Part shown: positions 51,900-59,296 of the stretch, one piece after another | Layout of the letters: every line of letters starts with the position of its first letter | Position numbering within the stretch: position 1 is the stretch's first letter | Assembly (NCBI RefSeq): GCF_030450125.1 | Contig: NZ_CP123923.1 | Location: 3,968,001 to 4,032,000 of the forward strand | Length of the DNA stretch: 64,000 bases | Reading direction: 5' to 3' | Origin: Streptomyces sp. WP-1 | Lineage (GTDB): Bacteria; Actinomycetota; Actinomycetes; Streptomycetales; Streptomycetaceae | Made by a program: the position numbers and the translations under genes | The notes under the pieces: generated by a model | Seen by the model: only the letters and a program-made list of their open reading frames with translations | Databases searched by the model: none | What the model was told of the DNA's origin: nothing

Positions 51900-52952
51900 T
51901 TACTCGATGAGCGCGTCCGGCTTGCCCTTGCTGCGGGGGCGTACCTCGACCATCTTGCCCCAGACGATCAGCCGGTACTTGCTGGTGAACTCGGGTGTAC
52001 AGGTGGTCAGGGTGATGTAGCGGCCGGGCTTGGTGAAGCCCGAGCCCTTCGGGATCGGGTCCAGCACGCTGGTGTTGGACGGCGAGGTGACCGGGAGGGT
52101 CGACGTCACCTTGTAGACGAAGTACGTGTCCTGGGTCTCGACCACCACGGGGTCGCCGGGGGTGAGCCTGTTGATGTAGCGGAACGGCTCGCCGTGGGTG
52201 TTGCGGTGCGCCGCGAGCCCGAAATTACCGGTCTTGGCGTCCGGCATCGCCGTCTTCAGCGGCGCCTCGCCGTAGTGCCCGACCATGCCCTTGTCGAGGA
52301 CCCGGGTGGTGCTGACGCCCTCCGCGATCGGCGCCACCACGTCCAGCTTGGGGATGTGCAGGATGGCGAAGCCCTGCCCGGGCGCGAAGACCCCCGGGTT
52401 GCGCTTGCCGTTCGCCCAGTCGTCCTGGAGCTGATGGGCCTCGCTGCCGGCCTGCGCGTGCGCGCGGACGTTGGTCCACCACAGCTGGTAGGTGACGAAC
52501 AGCAGCATCAGCACGCCGGTGGTGATGAACACCTCACCGATCGCGCGGCTCGCGACCACCCCGGGCCCCGGCTTGGCCAGCCGTGCCCGCCGCCGGGCCT
52601 CGACCCGGGTCGGCGGGCGGTCCGGATCGTCCTCGGTCCGGGCGGGGGACGCCGTCGGCGCGGGCGCGGCGGCGGACCTCCCGGAAGCGGCGTCCGGGGC
52701 CGGCCGCTCCCGGCGCCCGCCGCGCCGCTTGGCCGCCTTTCTGCGGGCCGCGCGGCCACCGGGGGCGGGTGCGGGGCCGGAGGGGGCCGCTGGGGCTCCA
52801 GAGGCCCCTGTGGGGCCCGTGGACGGCGGTTCGGCGACCCGCAGGGCCATCGTCTCCGCGTCGAAGGGAGCTTCGTCGGGCGCACCGCCGCGGGACTCGT
52901 ACGGTTCCCCGTCGCCGTACAAGTCCTCGCGCTCGGGGCGCAGGGCGGTCAC
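51900..52952 (-). CDS. Class E sortase with long disordered N-terminus (second of three)
   Basis: 350 residues from GTG 52952, which overlaps the amidotransferase stop (GTGA). The first 140 residues are an acidic then Ala/Pro/Arg-rich cytoplasmic tail (PAAPSGPAPAPGG, RKAAKRRGGRRER). Then a helix (IGEVFITTGVLMLLFVTYQLWW) and the catalytic domain with LAAHRNTHGEPF, TLTTCTPEFTS and SKYRLIVWGK. The basic tail may contact other division-site proteins. The catalytic triad is complete. Confidence 0.92.
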   Translation of the reverse strand: MTALRPEREDLYGDGEPYESRGGAPDEAPFDAETMALRVAEPPSTGPTGASGAPAAPSGPAPAPGGRAARRKAAKRRGGRRERPAPDAASGRSAAAPAPTASPARTEDDPDRPPTRVEARRRARLAKPGPGVVASRAIGEVFITTGVLMLLFVTYQLWWTNVRAHAQAGSEAHQLQDDWANGKRNPGVFAPGQGFAILHIPKLDVVAPIAEGVSTTRVLDKGMVGHYGEAPLKTAMPDAKTGNFGLAAHRNTHGEPFRYINRLTPGDPVVVETQDTYFVYKVTSTLPVTSPSNTSVLDPIPKGSGFTKPGRYITLTTCTPEFTSKYRLIVWGKMVEVRPRSKGKPDALIE

Positions 52953-53587
52953 GCCGTGGCCCTGCCCACCACCGGGGCGAGCCCCGCCGACCTCGCCACG
53001 GCACCCTGGTCGCCGCACTCCGCCAGCCAGTTGGCCAGCATCCGGTGGCCGTGCTCGGTCAGCACCGACTCCGGGTGGAACTGCACACCCTCGACGGGCA
53101 GTTCACGGTGGCGCAGGCCCATGATGATGCCGTCGTGGGTGCGGGCCGTGACCTCCAGCTCGGCCGGGACCGTCGCGGGCTCGGCGGCCAGGGAGTGGTA
53201 GCGGGTCGCGATGAAGGGGGAGGGCAGCCCGGCGAAGACGCCCTTGCCCTCGTGCTCGACCGGGGAGGTCTTGCCGTGCAGCAGCTCGGGCGCCCGGTCC
53301 ACCACGCCGCCGTACGCCACCTGCATCGACTGCATGCCCAGGCACACGCCGAAGACCGGCACCCCGGTGGCCGCGCAGTGCCGGACCATCTCCACGCAGA
53401 CCCCGGCCTGCTCGGGGGTGCCGGGCCCGGGTGAGAGCAGGACGCCGTCGAAGCCGTCCTGCGCGTGCGCGGTCGACACCTCGTCGTTGCGCAGCACCTC
53501 GCACTCGGCGCCCAGCTGGTACAGGTACTGGACGAGGTTGAAGACGAAGCTGTCGTAGTTGTCCACGACGAGAATGCGCGCACTCAC
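52949..53587 (-). CDS. Glutamine amidotransferase of the anthranilate/aminodeoxychorismate synthase type
   Basis: 212 residues from GTG 53587. Class I glutaminase: ILVVDNYDSFVFNLVQYL, LLSPGPGTPEQAG, the nucleophile loop GVCLGMQSM (Cys about residue 80), and the HPES box in GVQFHPESVLTEHG. Family TrpG/PabA. It supplies ammonia for anthranilate or 4-amino-4-deoxychorismate; the synthase partner is not in the window. The same gene sits next to pknB in mycobacteria (annotated trpG). It overlaps both neighbours by GTGA, so it is coupled to the small membrane protein and the sortase. Confidence 0.93.
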   Translation of the reverse strand: MSARILVVDNYDSFVFNLVQYLYQLGAECEVLRNDEVSTAHAQDGFDGVLLSPGPGTPEQAGVCVEMVRHCAATGVPVFGVCLGMQSMQVAYGGVVDRAPELLHGKTSPVEHEGKGVFAGLPSPFIATRYHSLAAEPATVPAELEVTARTHDGIIMGLRHRELPVEGVQFHPESVLTEHGHRMLANWLAECGDQGAVARSAGLAPVVGRATA

Positions 53588-53745
53588 TGGTTGTCCACCG
53601 TCACATCGTTGAAGGGCAGCAGCGGCTCGGCCCACGGGAAGACGTACTGGAACAGGACGTAGACCACCGCCAGGACCAGGACGACGGAGACCAGCAACTT
53701 CACCCACACGTTTCCCGGCAGATGCCGCCAGAACCAGCCGTACAT
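53584..53745 (-). CDS. 53-residue single-pass membrane protein
   Basis: A short gene read directly from the minus strand: ATG at 53745, stop at 53584-53586 overlapping the GTG of the amidotransferase (GTGA). The peptide starts MYGWFWRHLPGNVWVKLL, has one hydrophobic helix (LLVSVVLVLAVVYVLFQYVF), and ends in a short polar tail containing PWAEPLLPFND. Codon use is fully Streptomyces-like. Translational coupling in a conserved cluster indicates a real gene. It could be a small accessory of the sortases or of the division machinery; there is no known domain. Confidence 0.8.
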   Translation of the reverse strand: MYGWFWRHLPGNVWVKLLVSVVLVLAVVYVLFQYVFPWAEPLLPFNDVTVDNQ

Positions 53746-53806
53746 GCCGTCCTTGCCGTCCCTTCCGTATCCCTACGGCACCAGACACACGCCGTACGTC
53801 ACCAGA

Positions 53807-54505
53807 CTAGCGGCGCAGCGCGTCCGGTTCGCCTGACTCCACAGGCCGGGTGGAGTCCAGATGCGCCCAGACGATCAGCCGGTGACTGTGGCCCCATTCG
53901 GGATCGCACGTGGTCAGCGTCAGATAGCGGCCCGGACGCGGGTAGCCGGACTTCCGTGGCACAGGGTCGATGACGCCGATGTCGGTCGGGACGGTTTTGT
54001 AGGGCCCTTTGTCGATCCGATACGTGAACCAGGTGGTTCCGTCGGTGAGCACCACCGCGTCCCCGGGCCGCAGCCGGGGGAAGTCCTCGAGCGGATCGCC
54101 GTACGTGCGCCGGTGCCCGGCCACCGCGAAATTGCCCACCTGGCCGAGCCGGGCGGTGCCGCTGTAGTGCGCGAGCCCCTTCGCCAGCACGTCCCGGCCG
54201 GTGCCTTCGAGGACGGGCTTGTTCCACGTGGAACCGAGCCGGGGGATGTACATGATCGCGAAGGGCTTGCCGTAGCGGTACGGCGCCGGGGGCGGGGGCG
54301 CGGCGGCGGGGTCGCCCGGAGCGGCGGTGGCCGTCGCGGCCGGCACGCTGCCCGTGGACCACTGCCGGTGCAGCTGGTCGATCTGGCCGGCCATGGCGCC
54401 GTCGGCCCGTACGCCGGTCCAGAAGAGGACGTAGGCGACGAAGAGCACGATCAGGGTGCCCACGGTGACGCACAGCTCGCTGAGAGTCCTCACGATCAGG
54501 CGCAC
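53807..54505 (-). CDS. Class E sortase (third of three)
   Basis: 232 residues from GTG 54505. N-terminal helix (LSELCVTVGTLIVLFVAYVLFW) with almost no cytoplasmic tail, a Pro/Ala spacer (PAAATATAAPGDPAAAPPPP-like), then the catalytic domain with VAGHRRTYGDP, TLTTCDPEWG and SHRLIVWAHL. All three catalytic residues are present; it lies 21 bp after DUF881 in the same direction. At 54221-54234 its coding sequence includes GTTCCACGTGGAAC, a symmetric two-mismatch relative of parS. Confidence 0.92.
   Translation of the reverse strand: MRLIVRTLSELCVTVGTLIVLFVAYVLFWTGVRADGAMAGQIDQLHRQWSTGSVPAATATAAPGDPAAAPPPPAPYRYGKPFAIMYIPRLGSTWNKPVLEGTGRDVLAKGLAHYSGTARLGQVGNFAVAGHRRTYGDPLEDFPRLRPGDAVVLTDGTTWFTYRIDKGPYKTVPTDIGVIDPVPRKSGYPRPGRYLTLTTCDPEWGHSHRLIVWAHLDSTRPVESGEPDALRR
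54221..54234. other. Degenerate parS-like palindrome
   Basis: GTTCCACGTGGAAC is a perfect 14-bp palindrome differing from parS by one change in each arm. It is inside the sortase coding region. Whether ParB binds it is unknown. Confidence 0.35.
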
Positions 54506-54526
54506 CGGCGGCTCCTGGGCGGGCGG

Positions 54527-55342
54527 CTACTGCACGGGCTTCGCGTAGTGCAGGTCCACTGTGCCGGAGTAACCCGGAAGAGTCACCGTGCCGTCGTCGG
54601 CGACTTTCCAGCCGAGGCCGTAGACGTTGACGTAGACCATGTAGGTCTGAATCGCCTTGCTGTCCGCGAGCGCCTGCTGGAGCCGCCCCGGGTCCCCGAT
54701 CGCCGTGATCTTGTACGGCGGTGAGTAGACGCGGCCCTGGAGGATCAGCGTGTTGCCGACGCAGCGGACCGCGCTGGTGGAGATCAGCCGCTGGTCCATG
54801 ACCTTGATGCCCTTGGCGCCGCCCTGCCACAGGGCGTTCACCACGGCCTGGAGGTCCTGCTGGTGGATGACCAGGTAGTCGGGCTGCGGCGGGGGGTAGC
54901 CGGGGAGCTTGGCGGTGGCGTTGGGCGGGGCGTCGTTCAGGGTGACGGTGACGGCCCTGCCGGTGAGTTCCTGGGTGCCCGCGCTCTTCTCCAGGCCGGT
55001 CAGCCGCCGGTCCTGGGCCTTGGTGCTGCCGCCGTCGCTCTTCGCCAGCGACTCCACGCCGTCGCGCAGGGAGGCGTTGGACTCGTCGAGGTCCTTGTTC
55101 TTGCGGCTGCGCTGCTGGATCAGGTCGGACAGTTTCAGCAGGGAGCCGTCCTGACGGATGTCGGTGCCCTTGGCCGTGTCGAAGCTGGTGAAGAAGATCA
55201 GGCCGGCGAGCGCGAAGACGGCCGCGGTGAGCATCCGCACCGGGCGCACCCGCGGCCCGCGACGGGGGCCGGAACCCATTGCTCCCGTACCGGGGGAGTC
55301 GGCAGAATTGCTCAACGTACCCTTGCTCTCCTTCGGCGCCAC
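54527..55342 (-). CDS. DUF881 family membrane protein
   Basis: 271 residues. A short polar, basic N-terminus, one helix (MLTAAVFALAGLIFFTSF), a coiled-coil-like stretch (LIQQRSRKNKDLDESNASLRDGVESL), then the DUF881 domain: TVTLNDAPPNA, YLVIHQQDLQAVVNALWQGGAKGIKVMDQRL, SAVRCVGNTLILQGRVYSPPYKITAIGDP and QTYMVYVNVYGLGW. It is next to crgA here as in mycobacteria (an Rv0012-like gene) and is suspected to act in division or envelope growth. TAGCGT 9 nt before the GTG suggests a near-leaderless transcript. First gene of the sortase-containing operon. Confidence 0.9.
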   Translation of the reverse strand: MAPKESKGTLSNSADSPGTGAMGSGPRRGPRVRPVRMLTAAVFALAGLIFFTSFDTAKGTDIRQDGSLLKLSDLIQQRSRKNKDLDESNASLRDGVESLAKSDGGSTKAQDRRLTGLEKSAGTQELTGRAVTVTLNDAPPNATAKLPGYPPPQPDYLVIHQQDLQAVVNALWQGGAKGIKVMDQRLISTSAVRCVGNTLILQGRVYSPPYKITAIGDPGRLQQALADSKAIQTYMVYVNVYGLGWKVADDGTVTLPGYSGTVDLHYAKPVQ

Positions 55343-55466
55343 GGAAGCACTACGCTAACGGACGCCCGGGGGAGCACACAGAGTCGTCATGTTGGCCACT
55401 TGTACGCTGCCCGAGCCCGACCAGTTACCTGCGCGGCCACGCAGCGCATCGACAGGAGAGACCCTC

Positions 55467-55721
55467 GTGCCGAAGTCACGTATCCGCAAGAAGGCCGACT
55501 TCACGCCGCCGCCGGCGAAGCAGGCCGCGGCGATCAAGCTGAACAGCCACGGCTGGGTCGCCCCGGTCATGCTGGCCATGTTCGTCATCGGCCTGGCCTG
55601 GATCGTCGTCTTCTATGTGACCGACGGCTCGCTGCCCATCGACGCGCTGGACAACTGGAACATCGTGGTCGGCTTCGGCTTCATCGCCGCCGGGTTCGGC
55701 GTCTCCACGCAGTGGAAGTAG
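55467..55721 (+). CDS. crgA: Cell division inhibitor/scaffold CrgA
   Basis: 84 residues from GTG 55467 (CAGGAGAG upstream). N-terminal [17 protein letters not shown], two membrane helices ([23 protein letters not shown] and [17 protein letters not shown]) with a short loop, ending STQWK. Length and sequence match Streptomyces CrgA, which delays FtsZ ring formation in aerial hyphae and in mycobacteria bridges FtsZ, FtsQ, FtsI and CwsA. Followed directly by a DnaA-box cluster. Confidence 0.95.
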   Translation: MPKSRIRKKADFTPPPAKQAAAIKLNSHGWVAPVMLAMFVIGLAWIVVFYVTDGSLPIDALDNWNIVVGFGFIAAGFGVSTQWK

Positions 55722-55736
55722 CACGGCTCCGCTGAG

Positions 55737-55946
55737 TTATCCACAGGCCCGAGGATTTCCACAACCCCCTGGGGAAAAGACTACGATCTGTGGATAACTC
55801 ATCGAGCGTTGACGCCGGTACGACTGCCGTACCGGTTGCCACACATTAGTTCGCACCCCAGTCGACCTGCGAAAACACATCCGAGCGGTAACTCGCGCAG
55901 TTGATACCGCACGGTGTGCACAAGATCCGCCACCCGCTGTGGACAA
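55737..55946. promoter_or_regulatory. DnaA-box cluster downstream of crgA
   Basis: TTATCCACA (55737-55745), its exact inverse TGTGGATAA (55789-55797), a degenerate TTTCCACAA (55756-55764) and TGTGGACAA (55938-55946) lie in the 235-bp gene-free spacer between convergent crgA and the rhomboid gene. Two match the general DnaA consensus and one the Streptomyces form. No coding signal here. Confidence 0.6.
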
Positions 55947-55956
55947 CGGTTCGGTA

Positions 55957-56874
55957 TCAGGTGAGCTGAGCCGTCCTGACCAGGGTGAGAACGGCCACCA
56001 CCACGAACACCAGCGCACAGGTGCCGTACTGGACGAGCGCCCGGTGGCGGCGCGGGGCGTGCACCATCGCGTAACCGGTGACGACGCCCGCCACCAGGCC
56101 GCCGACATGTGCCTGCCAGGCGATGTTGAAGCCCGGGGTGAAGGTGATGATCAGGTTGATCACCAGCAGCGCGAACAGCGGCCGCATGTCGTAGTTGAGC
56201 CGCCGCATCAGCACGCCGGTGGCGCCGAAGAGGCCGAAGATCGCTCCGGAGGCGCCGAGCGAGGGCGCGTTCGGGGCGGCGAGCAGATAGGTGAGGGCGC
56301 TGCCCGCGAGGCCCGAGACGGCGTACAGGGCGAGATAGCGGGCGCGGCCGAGCGCCGCCTCCAGGGGGCCGCCGATCCACCACAGGCTGAGCATGTTGAA
56401 CAGCAGATGCGTGAACCCGGCATGCAGGAACATCGCGGTCAGCAGGCGGTAGTACTGGCCCTGGGCGATGCCCTGCACCCCCGGGATCAGGGGCGTGTAC
56501 GCCTGCCCGATCACCTCGAAGCGCTGGGTGAAGCCCTCGCCGACAGCCAGCTGCACCAGGAACAGGGCGATGTTGATCCCGATCAGCACCTTGGTGAGCA
56601 GCCGGGGGTCGGCCGTCACGGTGCCGCCCGCCACGGTGCGCGGGCGGGCCGCGGCCATGGTGCGTCCGGCGCCACCGCCCGGCGTGTGCTGGTGGGCGGG
56701 ACCGCCCCCGTGGACGCACTCGGGGCACTGGAAACCGACGGAGGCGCTGACCATGCACTCGGGGCAGATGGGACGCTCACAGCGGGTGCAGCGCACCCCG
56801 GTCTCACGGTCCGGGTGCCGGTAGCACACGGGCACGCTCCGGGCGTCCGGCGCGCTGCTTACGACGTGGTCCAT
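55957..56874 (-). CDS. Rhomboid-family intramembrane serine protease with N-terminal zinc finger
   Basis: 305 residues from ATG 56874 (GAGGGG upstream). Residues 17-55 form a B-box-like zinc finger (CYRHPDRETGVRCTRCERPICPECM, QCPEC). Six or more membrane helices follow, with MFLHAGFTHLLFNMLSLWWIGGPLEAALG, the nucleophile GASGAIFG (Ser) and the catalytic His in WQAHVGGLVAGVVTG. It would cut membrane proteins within the bilayer; the substrate is unknown. Conserved next to the cyclophilin gene in actinobacteria. Confidence 0.92.
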   Translation of the reverse strand: MDHVVSSAPDARSVPVCYRHPDRETGVRCTRCERPICPECMVSASVGFQCPECVHGGGPAHQHTPGGGAGRTMAAARPRTVAGGTVTADPRLLTKVLIGINIALFLVQLAVGEGFTQRFEVIGQAYTPLIPGVQGIAQGQYYRLLTAMFLHAGFTHLLFNMLSLWWIGGPLEAALGRARYLALYAVSGLAGSALTYLLAAPNAPSLGASGAIFGLFGATGVLMRRLNYDMRPLFALLVINLIITFTPGFNIAWQAHVGGLVAGVVTGYAMVHAPRRHRALVQYGTCALVFVVVAVLTLVRTAQLT

Positions 56875-56969
56875 GATCCCCTCGCTCCTCTGGCACTCCC
56901 CCGGCACATACCCCGCCCCGCCCATCCTTACGGACGAGCGGGGCGTTTGGTTCCCCGTGGGGCGTGGTG

Positions 56970-57500
56970 TCAGCTCTCGCGGGTCTCGACGACGACCGAC
57001 TCGATCACGACGTCCTGGGCCGGACGGTCGTTGCGACCGGTCTTCACGGCCGCGATCTCGTCCACGACCTTCTGGCTGGCCGGGTCGGTGACCTCGCCGA
57101 AGATGGTGTGCTTGCCGGTCAGCCAGCTGGTCGGCGCCACGGTGATGAAGAACTGCGAGCCGTTGGTGCCCGGACCGGCGTTGGCCATGGCCAGCAGGTA
57201 GGGCTTGTTGAAGGACAGGTCGGGGTGGAACTCGTCCCCGAACTTGTAGCCCGGGCCGCCGATACCGGAGCCCAGCGGGTCGCCGCCCTGGATCATGAAG
57301 CCGCTGATGACACGGTGGAAGACCGTGCCGTCGTACAGCGGGTCGTTGCTCTTCTTGCCGGACGCCGGGTGGGTCCACTCGCGCTCGCCCTTGGCCAGCT
57401 CGACAAAGTTCTTGACCGTCTTCGGCGCGTGGTTCGGGAACAGCCGGACCTCGATGTCGCCGTGGTTGGTCTTCAGGGTGGCGTAAAGCTCCTCAGCCAC
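56970..57500 (-). CDS. ppiA: Cyclophilin-type peptidyl-prolyl isomerase
   Basis: 176 residues from GTG 57500 (AAGG upstream). Cyclophilin motifs: LKTNHGDIEVRLFPNHAPKTVKNFVELA, FHRVISGFMIQGGDPLGSG, LAMANAGPGTNGSQFFITVAPTSWLTGKHTIFGEV. No signal peptide, so it is cytoplasmic. Equivalent to PpiA beside crgA and pknB in mycobacteria. 95-bp spacer to the rhomboid gene downstream. Confidence 0.94.
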   Translation of the reverse strand: MAEELYATLKTNHGDIEVRLFPNHAPKTVKNFVELAKGEREWTHPASGKKSNDPLYDGTVFHRVISGFMIQGGDPLGSGIGGPGYKFGDEFHPDLSFNKPYLLAMANAGPGTNGSQFFITVAPTSWLTGKHTIFGEVTDPASQKVVDEIAAVKTGRNDRPAQDVVIESVVVETRES

Positions 57501-57702
57501 GATCTGCCTTCCGTCGTCTTCTGTCGTCTTCCTGTGACCTCCGATCCTCGCATGGGTGGGTACGGGCGGCGCCAGTCGGCCGACCGAAGGAGATCGCGGC
57601 ACCCATATGCCCGTCCGCGCATGCCGCGAGGACCGTTGGCAGGCATGATCCGTAAAAGGGTGGAAAGTCGAATTGCGTACGCCACCGACGAGGAGGAAAC
57701 CC

Positions 57703-58350
57703 GTGACCCGCATTGACAGCGTGCGCGCCGCGACCGGCTCGGCGAAGGACAGCGTGCTGCACGCCGCGGACGTGGTGGCGCCCTACGCCGACACGGCCAA
57801 GGAGCGTGCCGCGTTCTACGCGCAGGAGGCACGCGTACGGCTCGCGCCCGTGGTGTCGGGGGCCGCAGAGCAGGCGCGCGCGCAGTACAACGCCCAGCTG
57901 GCCCCGCGCCTGGAACACGCCCGGCGCACCTATGTCCCACCGAAGGTGGACCTCGCCGCGCAGGAGGCGGCCTGCCGCACCCGCAAGGCAGCCCGGCAGG
58001 CGGCCGAGTACTCCCGCCCCCGGATCGAGCAGGCGGTGGCCGCCGCCGGACCGGTGGCGGACGAGGCCGCGGCCCGGGGCGCCGCCGCGCTGGTCGCGCT
58101 GCGCGGCCAGGTCTCCGCGCGCGACATCCAGAAGCTCGCCCGGCGCAACGCGCGCAGGTGCCGGGCCGGCCGCGCCGCGAAGATGGTGGGACTGGCGGCG
58201 CTGGTCGCGGGCGGTGCCTTCGCGGCGTGGAAGTGGTGGGAGCGCCAGGCCAACCCCGAATGGCTGGTCGAGCCGCCGGCCGCGACGGAGGTCCCCGAGC
58301 CGGGCGGTCTCGGCTCGGTGGACGGCAGCGGCGACGAGGAGCAGCCCTGA
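57703..58350 (+). CDS. DUF5324 family protein
   Basis: 215 residues from GTG 57703 (GAGGAGG upstream). Mostly amphipathic helix rich in Ala, Arg and Glu (AKDSVLHAADVVAPYADTAKERAAFYAQEARVRL, QEAACRTRKAARQAAEYSRP), then one membrane helix (MVGLAALVAGGAFAAWKWW) and an acidic tail ending DEEQP. The apolipoprotein-like helices suggest membrane surface association. Streptomyces-specific family, function unknown. A decamer tandem repeat begins inside its last codons. Confidence 0.8.
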   Translation: MTRIDSVRAATGSAKDSVLHAADVVAPYADTAKERAAFYAQEARVRLAPVVSGAAEQARAQYNAQLAPRLEHARRTYVPPKVDLAAQEAACRTRKAARQAAEYSRPRIEQAVAAAGPVADEAAARGAAALVALRGQVSARDIQKLARRNARRCRAGRAAKMVGLAALVAGGAFAAWKWWERQANPEWLVEPPAATEVPEPGGLGSVDGSGDEEQP

Positions 58351-58430
58351 GCAGCCCTTAGTAGTCCGGAGCAGTCCTGGGCAGCCCTTAGTAGTCCGGA
58401 GCAGTCCTGGGCAGTCCTGAGCAGCCCTGG
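58341..58430. repeat. Decamer tandem repeat over the DUF5324 stop codon
   Basis: Nine 10-bp units of the type GCAGYCCTKR, starting with GCAGCCCTGA that encodes the last codons and stop. Three consecutive units (30 bp, 58351-58380) are repeated exactly at 58381-58410, showing a second round of duplication. Confidence 0.92.
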
Positions 58431-58441
58431 GTGTTCACCCG

Positions 58442-58476
58442 GAAACGGGCTTCTTCCGCCGGAGGGGGCCCGTTTC
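58442..58476. terminator. Possible terminator sharing sequence with parS
   Basis: GAAACGGGC (58442-58450) pairs with GCCCGTTTC (58468-58476) around a 17-nt loop. The right arm runs into parS (58472-58485). It lies between convergent genes. Confidence 0.5.
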
Positions 58477-58485
58477 ACGTGAAAC
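58472..58485. other. parS: parS site (ParB binding)
   Basis: A second perfect GTTTCACGTGAAAC, in the spacer between DUF5324 and the crystallin-like gene. Spacing from the first parS in the window is 41.6 kb. Confidence 0.93.
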
Positions 58486-58500
58486 ATCCGCCGCGACGGG

Positions 58501-58857
58501 TCAGTTGATGTGCAGGTGGGTCACGTAGCCGTACGCCTGGTACGTGGACTCGCCCTTGCCGAACGAGTGCCGGTAGACATAGCCGTCGCCCGGCTCGTAG
58601 TCGAACCAGCCCGCGTTGTTCCCGCTGCTGAACTGCTCGACCCCGCCCTGCCCGATGTCCAGGTCGCCCGCGTTGGCGAAGCACCGGGTGGTGCCGGTGC
58701 CGTTGGGGTTGCGGATGCCCAGGTGAAAGTACTGGCTGCCGAAGTCGGCCTGGCAGTCGAAGACATTGACCTCGTTCGTCGCGTGCGCGGGCACGACCCC
58801 GGCCAGCAGTGCGGCCGTCGACGCCACGGCGACGAAAGCCCCTCGCCACTTCCTCAT
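58501..58857 (-). CDS. Small secreted beta/gamma-crystallin-like protein
   Basis: 118 residues from ATG 58857 (GGGAGG 9-10 nt upstream). Signal peptide MRKWRGAFVAVASTAALLAGVVPAHA, cleavage AHA-TN near residue 26. The mature part has two cysteines (VFDCQADFG and TTRCFANAGDLDIG) and the aromatic pattern CFANAGDLD...FSSGNNAGWFDYEPGDGYVYRHSFGKG, resembling the beta/gamma-crystallin-type single-domain proteins of Streptomyces such as the killer-toxin-like SKLP. That resemblance is from memory of the pattern and is moderate. An upstream in-frame extension exists but has no ribosome-binding site. Confidence 0.6.
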   Translation of the reverse strand: MRKWRGAFVAVASTAALLAGVVPAHATNEVNVFDCQADFGSQYFHLGIRNPNGTGTTRCFANAGDLDIGQGGVEQFSSGNNAGWFDYEPGDGYVYRHSFGKGESTYQAYGYVTHLHIN

Positions 58858-59296
58858 GCGCGGTTCCTCCCGTGCGAGGGCGCGCGGTGATCCGGCGCGC
58901 CTCGGGACCGGTGTCCCGCCCGACGGCGACCGTGACCGGGGCGGCGAGGCGAGGACGCGCCGGCCGGGCGGGAACGCTCCGGTCGATGCGCCGCCGCCGG
59001 TGCCGCCGCCGGTCCCGAGGGAGTGTTCCCGCCGCCCCCGGCGGCCGGTGTCCCGGGCCGGTGCGACGGCACGCACGGACAGGGCGGCGAGACCGGCCGG
59101 GCGGAGGGCGGCGAACAGGGCCGCCAGCAGCGCCGTCAGCACGGCACCGACGCGGCCCCGCAGTCGTGGTCTCATCGCATCCGAAGAAAATCTCACGACC
59201 TCTTGCTAAGGGATGTCCGGCACCGCCCACCGGCCGACACCCCGCGCCGCCCCCGCAAAGCCCCCCGGTCGGCGGAACCCGGCGTGCGCGTCCCGG
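58858..59296. other. Gene-free spacer
   Basis: 439 bp of very GC-rich DNA between the crystallin-like gene and the end of the MFS gene. Long open frames occur on both strands, but their composition (Arg/Pro/Gly) marks them as chance. GTTCCGGTACTTTGCGC near 59300 belongs to the MFS end. I see no promoter, RNA or repeat I can support. Confidence 0.5.
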
